Assembly: GCA_011773575.1 (NCBI GenBank)
Contig: WVXJ01000133.1
Location: 13,384-26,073 of the forward strand
DNA: 12,690 nucleotides
From: Armatimonadota bacterium
GTDB taxonomy: Bacteria > Armatimonadota > Hebobacteria > Hebobacterales > WVXJ01
Direction: 5' to 3'
A program made the translations under genes and the position numbers. The notes under the pieces are model-generated. The model was given only the letters and a program-made list of their open reading frames with translations. It made no database searches and had not been told where the DNA came from. How positions within the stretch are numbered: position 1 is the first letter of the stretch; each line of letters begins with the position of its first letter. Positions 1-6,527 of the stretch are shown here, piece by piece.

Positions 1-4
1 TTGA

Positions 5-33
5 TTGACAGAATAGGCATTCTCTGCTAGCCT
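5..33 (+). promoter_or_regulatory. Possible sigma70 promoter upstream of the G5/3D gene
   Basis: TTGACA at 5-10 is followed after 17 bases by TAGCCT at 28-33, with an upstream TG giving an extended -10 form. The -10 hexamer is poor. If used, the leader before the next gene would be about 200 bases long. In that leader (34-236) I see no riboswitch fold or other gene that I can support. Confidence 0.25.
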
Positions 34-236
34 TTCAAGTAACAGGACAAGGTAACCAGAGCTTCTTTGTTTTAATATCACCGCACTATCTTCAGCAACT
101 TCGCAGCAGAGTGCCTCCTGGATGTGATTCTGGGTGGCCGGACTTCTCAGAAACGCACTCACGCAACCATCCTCCGACAGGGCCCCCTTTAGCGGGCGTC
201 CTCGTTTGTGCCTTCGTGCAGATTCGGGTAACCAAT

Positions 237-1118
237 ATGCAAATAAACCGAGGCCAGGCCGCAAGAATAGTTTCTTCTTTTTGTGCCCCGTTCTCCTGCC
301 GCGCGACCATCTTTTTCATGATTTCCATAGGAATTGCGGTTGTCCTGAGACCAAGTTACTCCGGCGGAGGCTCTCCAGAGACGGTCGAGACAGTGCCCGC
401 GCCGCAGATACAAGTCTTCGCGGATGGCGAATACATAACTGTTTCCGCAAAGGACATCACAGTCGCCGAGGCCTTGCGAGAGGCGGGGATTCTACTGGGC
501 CCGCTGGACCGTGTGGAGCCTTCAATGAAAGAGCCCGCCCGGGCGGGGATGGAGATCCGCGTAACCCGTGTGGAGATGAGGATTGTCCGTGAGGATGTCT
601 GTGAGCCGCACCAGAGGATAGTCCTTATGGATGAAGATTTGCGGCCCGAACAAGTAGTCGAAGTGCAAAAGGGCCAAGACGGGCAGATATGGAGAGAGGT
701 GCGCATCTGGGAGAAGGACGGAAAAGAGACCAAGCGAGACATAATAAGTGAGATCCGGGTGCAGAAGAAGATCGACGCGGTAGAGATGCGCGGCGTTTCT
801 TCACTTCCTTCCCGGCGAGCCGTTGTCCGCCGGTGCCTCACCATGGAAGCCACCGCCTATGATCCCGGCCCGCGGAGTTGCGGGAAGTTCGCTGACGGCC
901 GCACCTCCATAGGCCTGAAGGCCGGTAAGGGAATAGTGGCCGTCGACCCCAGGGTCATTCCCCTCAGAACACCGCTCTACGTAGAGGGCTACGGGCTGGC
1001 CATTGCCGGAGATGTCGGAAGTGCCATCAAGGGCATGCGCATTGACCTCGGCTTCGACACCTACCGTGAAGCGATTCAGTTCGGCCGCCGCAAGGTAAAA
1101 GTGTATCTGTTGCAGTAG
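237..1118 (+). CDS. Membrane-anchored G5/3D-domain cell-wall protein (YabE-like)
   Basis: Predicted 293-residue envelope protein. Residues about 24-37 form one hydrophobic segment after a basic N-terminus, so it is a signal anchor or uncleaved signal. Residues about 57-113 resemble a DUF348 repeat (ITVAEALREAGI), about 113-183 a G5 domain, and 203-292 a C-terminal 3D domain. The 3D domain keeps its three conserved aspartates near D237 (AVDPRVIPL), D259 (AGDVGSAIKG) and D270 (RIDLGFD). 3D domains share the MltA-type double-psi barrel fold and occur in peptidoglycan-cleaving or remodelling proteins, so a wall role outside the membrane is inferred. The usual DTGGAIKG motif reads DVGSAIKG here. 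The frame is open back to 111, but the extra N-terminus looks non-coding. ATG 237 keeps the basic-hydrophobic layout but has only a weak ribosome site. ATG 318 is an alternative. Confidence 0.85.
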   Translation: MQINRGQAARIVSSFCAPFSCRATIFFMISIGIAVVLRPSYSGGGSPETVETVPAPQIQVFADGEYITVSAKDITVAEALREAGILLGPLDRVEPSMKEPARAGMEIRVTRVEMRIVREDVCEPHQRIVLMDEDLRPEQVVEVQKGQDGQIWREVRIWEKDGKETKRDIISEIRVQKKIDAVEMRGVSSLPSRRAVVRRCLTMEATAYDPGPRSCGKFADGRTSIGLKAGKGIVAVDPRVIPLRTPLYVEGYGLAIAGDVGSAIKGMRIDLGFDTYREAIQFGRRKVKVYLLQ

Positions 1119-1243
1119 GTCTATCCCTTTCACAGAGACTGCGAGCGCTCAATCTCCTCCCAGCGAGCACTCATTCTCCTCATTTGTGGTTGTTGCTGCG
1201 TTTGATTCCCTCTCAGGTCCGCATTCTTTGGCTGGCGCAGATA

Positions 1244-1252
1244 TGCTAAAAT
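1244..1252 (+). promoter_or_regulatory. Extended -10 promoter for the aldo/keto reductase gene
   Basis: TGC followed by TAAAAT (1247-1252) matches an extended -10 element. No good -35 is present; TTCTTT at 1224-1229 lies 17 bases upstream. Transcription would start near 1259, at the first base of the hairpin described next. Confidence 0.4.
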
Positions 1253-1258
1253 TAATTC

Positions 1259-1283
1259 TTGAGGCCCAGCGGCCTCAATTTTT
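1259..1283 (+). other. Perfect 8-bp hairpin with T-run just before the reductase gene
   Basis: TTGAGGCC (1259-1266), loop CAGC, GGCCTCAA (1271-1278), then five T (1279-1283). It has the form of an intrinsic terminator or attenuator. It lies directly between the likely extended -10 and the Shine-Dalgarno site (1284-1292), so it could instead be a 5'-end stabilising stem of the reductase mRNA, or the terminator of the upstream gene ending at 1118. Confidence 0.6.
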
Positions 1284-1300
1284 GGAAGGAAGTCGAAATA

Positions 1301-2422
1301 ATGCAGTACCGAGAATTTGGAAATCTGGGCTATCACATCTCCGCCTTGGGTTTTGGCGCTATGCGATTGCCCATGAAGGGTGATCACGTAGACGAAGAAA
1401 CCTCCATAGAAATGATTCACCGAGCCTTTGAACTCGGAGTGAATTACATAGACACCGCGGAGCCTTACTGTAACGGCGAGAGCGAGATTGTTGTGAGCAA
1501 GGCGCTGAAGGGCTGGCGGGACAAGGTGTGGCTGTCCACCAAGAACTGGAAGAATGACCAACCCACAGGCCCCTGGAGGCAGATGCTCGACAACCAACTC
1601 CGCAAATTGGATGTGGACTACATCGATGTCTATCACATGCACGGTATCTCCTGGGAACTCTTCGACAATTACATCAGCCGCCCCGGCATGGCCCTGGAAG
1701 CCGCCCATAAGGCGAAAGATGAGGGTCTCATCCGCCATATCTCTTTCTCTTTCCACGATACCCCGGAAGCGCTGTGCAAGATAATTGACGCCGGCTGCTT
1801 TGAATCAGTTACCCTTCAATACAACCTGCTGGACAGAGCCAATGAGCCGGGCATCGCCCGCGCCCATGAGAAGGGAATGGGGGTAGTCGTGATGGGACCG
1901 GTCGGCGGAGGCCGGCTGGGCGCCCCTTCGCCGGAAGTCCAGGCCCTCATCCCCGGAGGCAGCAAGAGCACCGCGGAAGTGGCGCTGCGCTTCGTTTTGG
2001 CAAATCCGGGTGTCTCCTGCGCCATTTCAGGGATGGCCAATCTCGCCATGGTGGAGGAGAATTGTGCCACAGCCAGCCGGCAAGAACCCCTTTCCACAGA
2101 AGAGAAAGATGCCATTGAGGCACAACTGGAAGAGAAGAAACGGCTCGCCGAACTCTACTGTACCGGCTGCAATTACTGTATGCCTTGCCCCAATGGGGTC
2201 AACATCCCGGGCAACTTCCACGCCATGAACATGCTGCGGGTTTACGGGCTGAAGGAGCTCGCGCGCGGCCTCTATCAACAGTTCGGGGAGGATAAGGAGA
2301 ACAACTTGCCGGCGAGCGCCTGTGTAGAGTGTGGAGAGTGTGAACCCAAATGTCCCCAGCACATCCCCATCATTGCCCAACTTAAAGAGACACACCGCGC
2401 TCTGGGAAAGGGCGAAAAGTAG
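1301..2422 (+). CDS. Aldo/keto reductase with C-terminal two-cluster ferredoxin domain
   Basis: A 373-residue cytoplasmic oxidoreductase. The first ~265 residues are an aldo/keto reductase TIM barrel with the catalytic set D51 and Y56 (IDTAEPY), K81 (LSTKNW) and H114 (VYHMHG). The family reduces carbonyls with NAD(P)H. The tail carries two cysteine clusters, C287/C290/C293/C296 (CTGCNYCMPCP) and C341/C344/C347/C351 (CVECGECEPKCP), typical of two [4Fe-4S] sites. This architecture is common among reductases of anaerobes and archaea; the substrate cannot be told from sequence. ATG 1301 is chosen because GGAAGGAAG at 1284-1292 is well spaced; a TTG at 1259 in the same frame lies within the hairpin stem. 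The next gene on the same strand begins 106 bases downstream and may be co-transcribed. Confidence 0.93.
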   Translation: MQYREFGNLGYHISALGFGAMRLPMKGDHVDEETSIEMIHRAFELGVNYIDTAEPYCNGESEIVVSKALKGWRDKVWLSTKNWKNDQPTGPWRQMLDNQLRKLDVDYIDVYHMHGISWELFDNYISRPGMALEAAHKAKDEGLIRHISFSFHDTPEALCKIIDAGCFESVTLQYNLLDRANEPGIARAHEKGMGVVVMGPVGGGRLGAPSPEVQALIPGGSKSTAEVALRFVLANPGVSCAISGMANLAMVEENCATASRQEPLSTEEKDAIEAQLEEKKRLAELYCTGCNYCMPCPNGVNIPGNFHAMNMLRVYGLKELARGLYQQFGEDKENNLPASACVECGECEPKCPQHIPIIAQLKETHRALGKGEK

Positions 2423-2528
2423 ATATTGTATCGACATGACTGCCCGAGAAGAGTGTGGAATATCTTCGCCGAGAAACCTTGTACAGGTTCAGATTTCTAA
2501 AGAAGAAAAAGGTTTGAAAGGATATCAT

Positions 2529-3314
2529 ATGAGGCTGTCCCCATTGCTGATTCGCTGCACAATGATTTTCATGCTGACCTTGCTCTTGGAGCCGGCCGGC
2601 TTCATGGGGGGCAATGCGCGGGCAGCGGCGCCCGCTCGGGCCGAGCGGGCCGTGGATCCGGGCGCGATGGAAGCGGTGGATGAGTATCTGTACGCCCTTG
2701 CCAGAGGAGACAAGGAAACTCTGAAGAGGTTGACTCCACAGCGGCCGGAGAATTTCTATGGGCCCTGTCTCTTCAAGAAGATGCCGACCTTGAGCGCTGC
2801 CCGCGCGAAAGGCCACCGCGGTCTGATTGACTTCGAAGGAGAACCCACAGACGCGGAGCTTCCAGCCCAAGGAACAATCGCGCTCACCATGAGAGACAGC
2901 CGCCAGTTCGACCGCTGGCAGGTGCGGGGCATCTTCTGGAAAGGAGCCTCTTCTCTCTCCCTCAACCCCTTCAACTACAGCCCCACCGAGCAAGACCGCA
3001 TACAGGAGGTGCAAGTGCAGGCCTGTGCGGAGAAGTATCTGCGCGCTTGGTTGGAAGAAGATTGGGAAACCATGAGTCACATGACTTATGATTGGCTGAA
3101 CCGTAAGAAACCTATGAAGGGATCATTCTATATCAGGTCCCTGGACCTGAAGCCCGCCCTGCTCTCCGACGGATCAGTAAGGGTGGAGTTCAGGGCGCGG
3201 ATTTCTCTGCGACTCCCTCTCCTGTCCCTCATTCGCCGCACCGCAAGGGGAACACTTTTTGCAGTAGAAGAAGAAGGGCAGTGGAAAGTAAGGCAGATGA
3301 CCGCAGCCCTCTGA
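2529..3314 (+). CDS. Secreted protein with two NTF2-like (DUF4878/SnoaL-type) halves
   Basis: Predicted 261-residue exported protein of unknown function. A Sec signal peptide is clear: MRLSPLLIRC, then a hydrophobic stretch, with a likely cleavage around NARAAA (residues ~34-40). The mature part appears to be two similar halves. AVDEYLYALARGDKETLKRLT in the first half matches CAEKYLRAWLEEDWETMSHMT in the second, and FDRWQVRGIF near the end of the first matches GQWKVRQM at the C-terminus. This helix-first, strand-last arrangement is typical of NTF2-like cone folds such as DUF4878, which often bind small ligands. ATG 2529 is chosen over the longer open frame because GAAAGGA lies just upstream and the signal peptide begins there. 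The domain call is by pattern only. Confidence 0.75.
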   Translation: MRLSPLLIRCTMIFMLTLLLEPAGFMGGNARAAAPARAERAVDPGAMEAVDEYLYALARGDKETLKRLTPQRPENFYGPCLFKKMPTLSAARAKGHRGLIDFEGEPTDAELPAQGTIALTMRDSRQFDRWQVRGIFWKGASSLSLNPFNYSPTEQDRIQEVQVQACAEKYLRAWLEEDWETMSHMTYDWLNRKKPMKGSFYIRSLDLKPALLSDGSVRVEFRARISLRLPLLSLIRRTARGTLFAVEEEGQWKVRQMTAAL

Positions 3315-3346
3315 GCGGGCGCAGTAGATCCAGGCTTGCGGCTCAG
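3311..3346. terminator. Inverted repeat spanning both convergent stop codons
   Basis: CTGAGC (3311-3316) and GCTCAG (3341-3346) pair, with a further CGCA/TGCG inside. The two arms contain the TGA stop of the plus-strand gene and the TGA stop of the minus-strand gene. There is no T-run on either side, so intrinsic termination would be weak. Confidence 0.3.
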
Positions 3347-3810
3347 TGGATCGTCGTATCGTCGCTCTCTACCACGATAGCACCCGGCGGAGGTGCTTCC
3401 ATCCCCTGCTGTTCGTCGAGCTTCTCTATTGTCGCCAGTAAGTCCTCACTGATGAAGATAGGCGCGCCACACCTTACGGCTATGGCGATGCCGTCAGAGG
3501 GCCGGCAATCAACTTCATGGACGCGTCCATTCGCGGAAACAGTGAGCGTGGCGTAGAAGGTGCCTTCCTTCATATCGGAGATAAGCAATTGAAGCACTTT
3601 CGCTTCGAGAAGAGAGAGGATGTTGGTCGTCAGGTCGTGGGTCATGGGCCGGGGGGGAGTGTTTCCCTCCAGATGAGACTGGATGGCCGCCGCCTCCGGC
3701 CAGCCTACCCAGATTTGAATCTGTCGCTCACCCGCGATATCCTGCAGGGTGATCCTCACCAAGGGGCTGCCCTCGGCCGCCTCCAGAGCGTTGACCTTCA
3801 ACTGTACCAT
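3343..3810 (-). CDS. Bifunctional nuclease family (DUF151) protein
   Basis: A 155-residue cytoplasmic protein covering one complete BFN/DUF151 domain. Recognisable elements in order are VRITLQD, QIWVGWPEA with EAAAIQSHLEG, RPMTHDLTTNIL, the central strands (TFYATLTV), VDCRPSDGIAIAVR and the hydrophobic segment APIFISEDLL. The RPSDGIAIA signature is the most diagnostic part. Plant members have RNase and DNase activity, while bacterial members such as the Thermotoga structural model have no firmly assigned role, so activity is not claimed. The start is ATG 3810, because GGAGGAAGG precedes it at ideal spacing. A TTG at 3825 overlaps that Shine-Dalgarno and is unlikely. The gene ends tail-to-tail with the NTF2-like gene and is divergent from the YjbQ-family gene. 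Confidence 0.9.
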   Translation of the reverse strand: MVQLKVNALEAAEGSPLVRITLQDIAGERQIQIWVGWPEAAAIQSHLEGNTPPRPMTHDLTTNILSLLEAKVLQLLISDMKEGTFYATLTVSANGRVHEVDCRPSDGIAIAVRCGAPIFISEDLLATIEKLDEQQGMEAPPPGAIVVESDDTTIH

Positions 3811-3830
3811 GGGACCTTCCTCCAATGGCC

Positions 3831-3859
3831 AGCATATTCGCTTCCTCCAGAGATGTCAA
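3831..3859 (-). promoter_or_regulatory. Candidate promoter of the DUF151 gene
   Basis: On the minus strand TTGACA (3859-3854) is followed after 17 bases by TATGCT (3836-3831). The predicted start near 3825 would leave a leader of only about 15 bases, barely enough for the Shine-Dalgarno site. Confidence 0.4.
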
Positions 3860-3888
3860 GCCGATGCGCTCTCTCCACGTTAACGCAC

Positions 3889-3917
3889 TGGACAGCAATT
3901 GTCTCTCACTCTAGAAT
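3889..3917 (+). promoter_or_regulatory. Sigma70-type promoter of the YjbQ-family gene
   Basis: TGGACA (3889-3894), a 17-base spacer and TAGAAT (3912-3917): five of six consensus bases in each hexamer. The leader would be about 80 bases. The -10 lies inside a small palindrome, CTAGA-A-TCTAG (3911-3921). Confidence 0.55.
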
Positions 3918-4004
3918 CTAGCTGTGGTGAGCAAAGGGAAGGCCGGCTTTCCATCCACGGTCTCTTTCCGGCTGAACCATATTTCCACCTCAAGGAGACA
4001 TAGA

Positions 4005-4412
4005 ATGCGAGAGATCAGCCTGCGCACTCATTCGCGATCAGAACTATTGGATATCACCGCAAAGGTGGCCGACGCGGTCAGAGAAAGTCAACTGGAGCAG
4101 GGTTGGGTCACTGCCTTTGTCACCCATACTACCGCAGGGATCACGATAAATGAGAATGCCGACCCGGATGTGGGCACTGATCTGCTCGCCACACTGGATA
4201 AGATTGTGCCGCGCCGCGGCGCCTACCGACACACGGAGGGTAATGCCGATTCCCATGTGAAAGCCTCACTCATGGGGTCCTCGGTTACAGTGCCGGTACA
4301 GGGCGGCGGACTTCTGCTGGGCACCTGGCAGGGAATTTTCTTCTGCGAGTTTGACGGGCCCCGCACGCGGCATGTGGTTATCGAGGTGGTGGGAGAACGA
4401 GCCGCAAGGTAG
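4005..4412 (+). CDS. yjbQ: YjbQ/UPF0047 family protein (secondary thiamine-phosphate synthase type)
   Basis: A 135-residue cytoplasmic protein of normal family length. Family signatures are present in order: FVTHTTAGITINENADPDV (His, Asn and acidic residues that line the presumed active site), HTEGNADSHVKASLMGSS, and LGTWQGIFFCEFDGPR with Arg/His following. UPF0047 members are widespread. The E. coli protein has a weak thiamine-phosphate synthase activity, but the physiological role is unsettled, and no thiamine gene is nearby. ATG 4005 follows AAGGAGA (3992-3998), which decides against an in-frame GTG at 3924. The stop is only two bases from the end of the convergent gene, so the two transcripts probably overlap. 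Confidence 0.92.
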   Translation: MREISLRTHSRSELLDITAKVADAVRESQLEQGWVTAFVTHTTAGITINENADPDVGTDLLATLDKIVPRRGAYRHTEGNADSHVKASLMGSSVTVPVQGGGLLLGTWQGIFFCEFDGPRTRHVVIEVVGERAAR

Positions 4413-4414
4413 GC

Positions 4415-4945
4415 CTATTCCGGAACCTCGATCTGGTCAGCACGAACCTTCACTATCCGCCAACCGTCCAGCATAGTTGCCAGAGGGCTCGAAGAGAGAC
4501 TTCCGTCGGTGAGGCTGACCAGCCTGCGCTCTTTTGTCATCGCGCGCAAGGTACTTCTCACCTTCTCCCAGAGCGGGGCGGCTTGCGGACGATCTCCGGT
4601 AGCCCCGGAAGGCGCGTTTTCTGCAGAGGCGCAGGAAGGGTCAAAGGAGCGGTTGTGTAACACCTCCAACACATAGCGGCCGAAATCGCTGGAGGCGAGG
4701 GGTACAAGTTGCCCGGAGGCGATTTCACGAATTGAAAGTATGATACCCTCTATAGGGCGACTGGGCCCTTCCTCACGGAGCAATCGGGGATCATATCCTG
4801 TAAACTGGTTGTGGGTTCGCAGGGAAAGGCGGATCTCCTCCCCCGGCGCCAGAACCTTAGGCGAACGCTTTACAGGTGTCCGCTTACGGCTCTTGGCGGC
4901 GGCAACTTTCTTCGATGCTGCAGTGTCTTTCTTCGTTTTCTTCAT
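4415..4945 (-). CDS. Unknown protein with Lys/Ala-rich N-terminal tail
   Basis: A 176-residue protein that I do not recognise. Residues 1-30 are a highly basic, probably disordered tail (KKTKKDTAASKK, then KSRKRTPVKR), like nucleic-acid-binding tails. Residues about 32-95 look like a compact beta-rich part (APGEEIRLSLRTHNQFTGYDP, IEGIILSIREIASGQLVPLAS). A low-complexity linker (~100-120) follows, then a final segment (LWEKVRSTLRAMTKERRLVSLT to WRIVKVRADQIEVPE). There is no signal peptide, membrane helix or known catalytic motif. It begins 30 bases after the mogA stop on the same strand, so it is probably the last gene of the cofactor operon, though a cofactor role does not follow from that. 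The ATG at 4945 has only a weak ribosome site (GAGTGAG). Confidence 0.7.
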   Translation of the reverse strand: MKKTKKDTAASKKVAAAKSRKRTPVKRSPKVLAPGEEIRLSLRTHNQFTGYDPRLLREEGPSRPIEGIILSIREIASGQLVPLASSDFGRYVLEVLHNRSFDPSCASAENAPSGATGDRPQAAPLWEKVRSTLRAMTKERRLVSLTDGSLSSSPLATMLDGWRIVKVRADQIEVPE

Positions 4946-4975
4946 GGCTCACTCTGGCCGCGACGGTGCGGCGGT

Positions 4976-5539
4976 TTAGTCTACTGTCTTCGGAGCGCTC
5001 CGGCGGTGCAATCGCCCGGCACATTCCTTTGCCTCTCCCCGCAAGAGCTCGGTTGCATGGTTTAGCACAGGTAGAACGACTTCCAGACATTCTTTGGCGC
5101 CGCGGGGGCTGCCCGGAAGGTTGAGGATAAGGGTATTGCCGCGCACTCCGGCGACAGCGCGTGAAAGCATTGCATATATTGTAGCACTTAAAGTGCGGAT
5201 TCGCATCGCCTCCGGCAGCCCGGGCACACGCCTTTCAATTATCTCTTCGGTCGCCTCTGGAGTCACATCTCGCGGTCCCATGCCTGTGCCGCCATTGGTA
5301 AGTACGATGTCAACCTCTCCTTTGTCACACAGTTTCCTCAAAGCGGCGGAAATCCGGGCCTGCTCGTCGGCGACAACTTCCAGGCCGACTACTTCCGCGC
5401 CTGCTGCCTGCAGCATCTCCCTCAAGGCGGGCCCGGTAAGATCTTCTCTTGCCCCTTCGGCTGCTGCGTCACTGACGGTTATGATAGCCACTCGCATAAG
5501 GTTCCTCTTCCGGCTTCCAGGGGTGGATGCATCCGTCAT
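4976..5539 (-). CDS. mogA: Molybdopterin adenylyltransferase (MogA/MoaB family)
   Basis: A 187-residue cytoplasmic enzyme of the MoCF-binding fold, which adenylates molybdopterin before molybdate insertion. Visible motifs are MRVAIITVSD at the first strand, EDLTGPAL, DIVLTNGGTGMGPRDVTPEAT (the nucleotide/pterin-binding loop, complete), and LILNLPGSPRGAKECLEVVLPVLNHA (the family C-terminal signature). MogA and MoaB cannot be told apart from sequence alone. The start is placed at ATG 5539, which overlaps the MOSC stop as ATGA with GGAAGAG just before it, implying translational coupling. ATG 5497, preceded by AGAGGAAC, would give a shorter 173-residue form that starts at the first core strand and is a credible alternative. 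Confidence 0.93.
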   Translation of the reverse strand: MTDASTPGSRKRNLMRVAIITVSDAAAEGAREDLTGPALREMLQAAGAEVVGLEVVADEQARISAALRKLCDKGEVDIVLTNGGTGMGPRDVTPEATEEIIERRVPGLPEAMRIRTLSATIYAMLSRAVAGVRGNTLILNLPGSPRGAKECLEVVLPVLNHATELLRGEAKECAGRLHRRSAPKTVD

Positions 5540-6009
5540 GAAAGCTCTTCCACCCTGACTTTGTCTCCGGCCCTTGCCTCTCCGCCTTGAAGCACTTCCG
5601 CAAAAACTCCTTCTCGGGGCATGATGCAATTCCCGCTGATTCTTCTTATCTCACACTCGGAGTGACACTCCTTGCCAATCTGCGTGAGGCGGAGCACTAC
5701 ATTGCCTCCGATCCTCAATATTGCTCCGACCTGCAACTGATTAAGCCTCAAACCGGATATGGTGATGTTTTCTGCAAAATCACCCGACCCTACTGTCGGC
5801 AGACCCTGGGCCCGCATCTTATCGATGCTTTCCTGACACAACAGACTGATTTGGCGTTCCGAGCCGCCGTGGGCATCTCCTACCACGCCATAGCCGGGGC
5901 GGAGAGTAATGGAGGTCACAGGCTTCTTGCGCGTGCCTTTCTCCTCACTTACACATACCGCGCTTACGCGTCCGGTTTCTTCGCCTCGGCTGTCTCCGGA
6001 TTTCTCCAC
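5536..6009 (-). CDS. MOSC-domain protein
   Basis: A 157-residue single MOSC domain (molybdenum cofactor sulfurase C-terminal type). Recognisable parts are AVCVSEEKGTRKKPV, GVVGDAHGG, RQISLLCQESI, GDFAENITISGL, LQVGAILRIG, LTQIGKECHSECEI and the end motif NCIMPREGVFAEVL. The conserved cysteine-bearing stretch is intact (C in KECHSEC and in GNCIMPREG). MOSC domains are thought to handle sulfur for metal-sulfur cofactors; its placement between moaC and mogA supports a role in cofactor maturation or transfer. The start is GTG 6009, because no later start codon lies before the first domain strand. It overlaps the end of moaC by 46 bases, and its stop overlaps the mogA ATG. Confidence 0.9.
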   Translation of the reverse strand: MEKSGDSRGEETGRVSAVCVSEEKGTRKKPVTSITLRPGYGVVGDAHGGSERQISLLCQESIDKMRAQGLPTVGSGDFAENITISGLRLNQLQVGAILRIGGNVVLRLTQIGKECHSECEIRRISGNCIMPREGVFAEVLQGGEARAGDKVRVEELS

Positions 6010-6473
6010 AGCCCTTGTCTGCCTCCGCTCTTTTCCAACAACCGTATCCCCGCGATTTCCACGGCGGGATCAAGGCCCTTACACATATCATGTACACACA
6101 GGGCGGCCGCGGCCACCGCGCACAAGGCCTCCATCTCAACACCGGTGCGGCCCTCAGCCTTTACCCGGGCCTCGATGTGCACGGTTCCATCCTCTTCTTG
6201 AGGATGCAGTACCACTTCGATTGCAGAAATCTCCCCAAGAGGATGACAGAGAGGGAGCAGCTCCGGGGTCCGCTTGGCGGCTTGGATACCCGCCAGTTGC
6301 GCGGCACAGATGACATCTCCCTTGGGGATGTTTCCGGAGAGAAGGGCGGCCATCGCTTCGCCGTTCAACCTGACCCAGCCTTCAGCAACAGCGCTGCGCA
6401 GGGTGGGCGCTTTTTCACTCACATCCACCATATGCAGCGAAGGGGAAGTGCTGTTCTTATCGGGGGCAGTCAA
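5964..6473 (-). CDS. moaC: Cyclic pyranopterin monophosphate synthase accessory protein MoaC
   Basis: A 169-residue cytoplasmic enzyme that, with MoaA, converts GTP to cyclic pyranopterin monophosphate, the first step of molybdenum cofactor synthesis. The family motifs are all present: HMVDVSEK near the N-terminus, GDVICAAQLAGIQAAKRT, ELLPLCHPL, KAEGRTGVEMEALCAV, CVHDMCKGLDP (with the active-site Asp and Lys) and LLEKSGG. The last ~18 residues extend past the usual end and coincide with the overlap into the MOSC gene. The start is TTG 6473, because AAGGAGG lies 8 bases upstream; the next ATG (residue 15) would remove part of the conserved N-terminus. The gene lies 54 bases after tpiA with no clear terminator between. 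No moaA is in the window. Confidence 0.95.
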   Translation of the reverse strand: MTAPDKNSTSPSLHMVDVSEKAPTLRSAVAEGWVRLNGEAMAALLSGNIPKGDVICAAQLAGIQAAKRTPELLPLCHPLGEISAIEVVLHPQEEDGTVHIEARVKAEGRTGVEMEALCAVAAAALCVHDMCKGLDPAVEIAGIRLLEKSGGRQGLWRNPETAEAKKPDA

Positions 6474-6527
6474 AGCGCGCGCCTCCTTGCACTGAATGCA
6501 ATTCTGCGGTCAGCACCTCACTCCTGC

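Noticed and set aside
1..236. c-di-AMP (ydaO-type) riboswitch upstream of the G5/3D gene
   Set aside because: Such riboswitches often precede wall-hydrolase genes, but the conserved blocks of that RNA are not visible here.
111..236. N-terminal extension of the G5/3D protein to the ATG at 111
   Set aside because: The added 42 residues would put odd polar, Pro-rich sequence before the membrane anchor and match no family.
2431..2463. Promoter TCGACA...GAATAT before the NTF2-like gene
   Set aside because: The spacer is 21 bases, too long for a normal sigma70 promoter.
6487..6501. Five-bp hairpin TTGCA/TGCAA before moaC as a cofactor-sensing element
   Set aside because: The stem is short enough to occur by chance, and none of the conserved Moco riboswitch structure fits in 54 bases.
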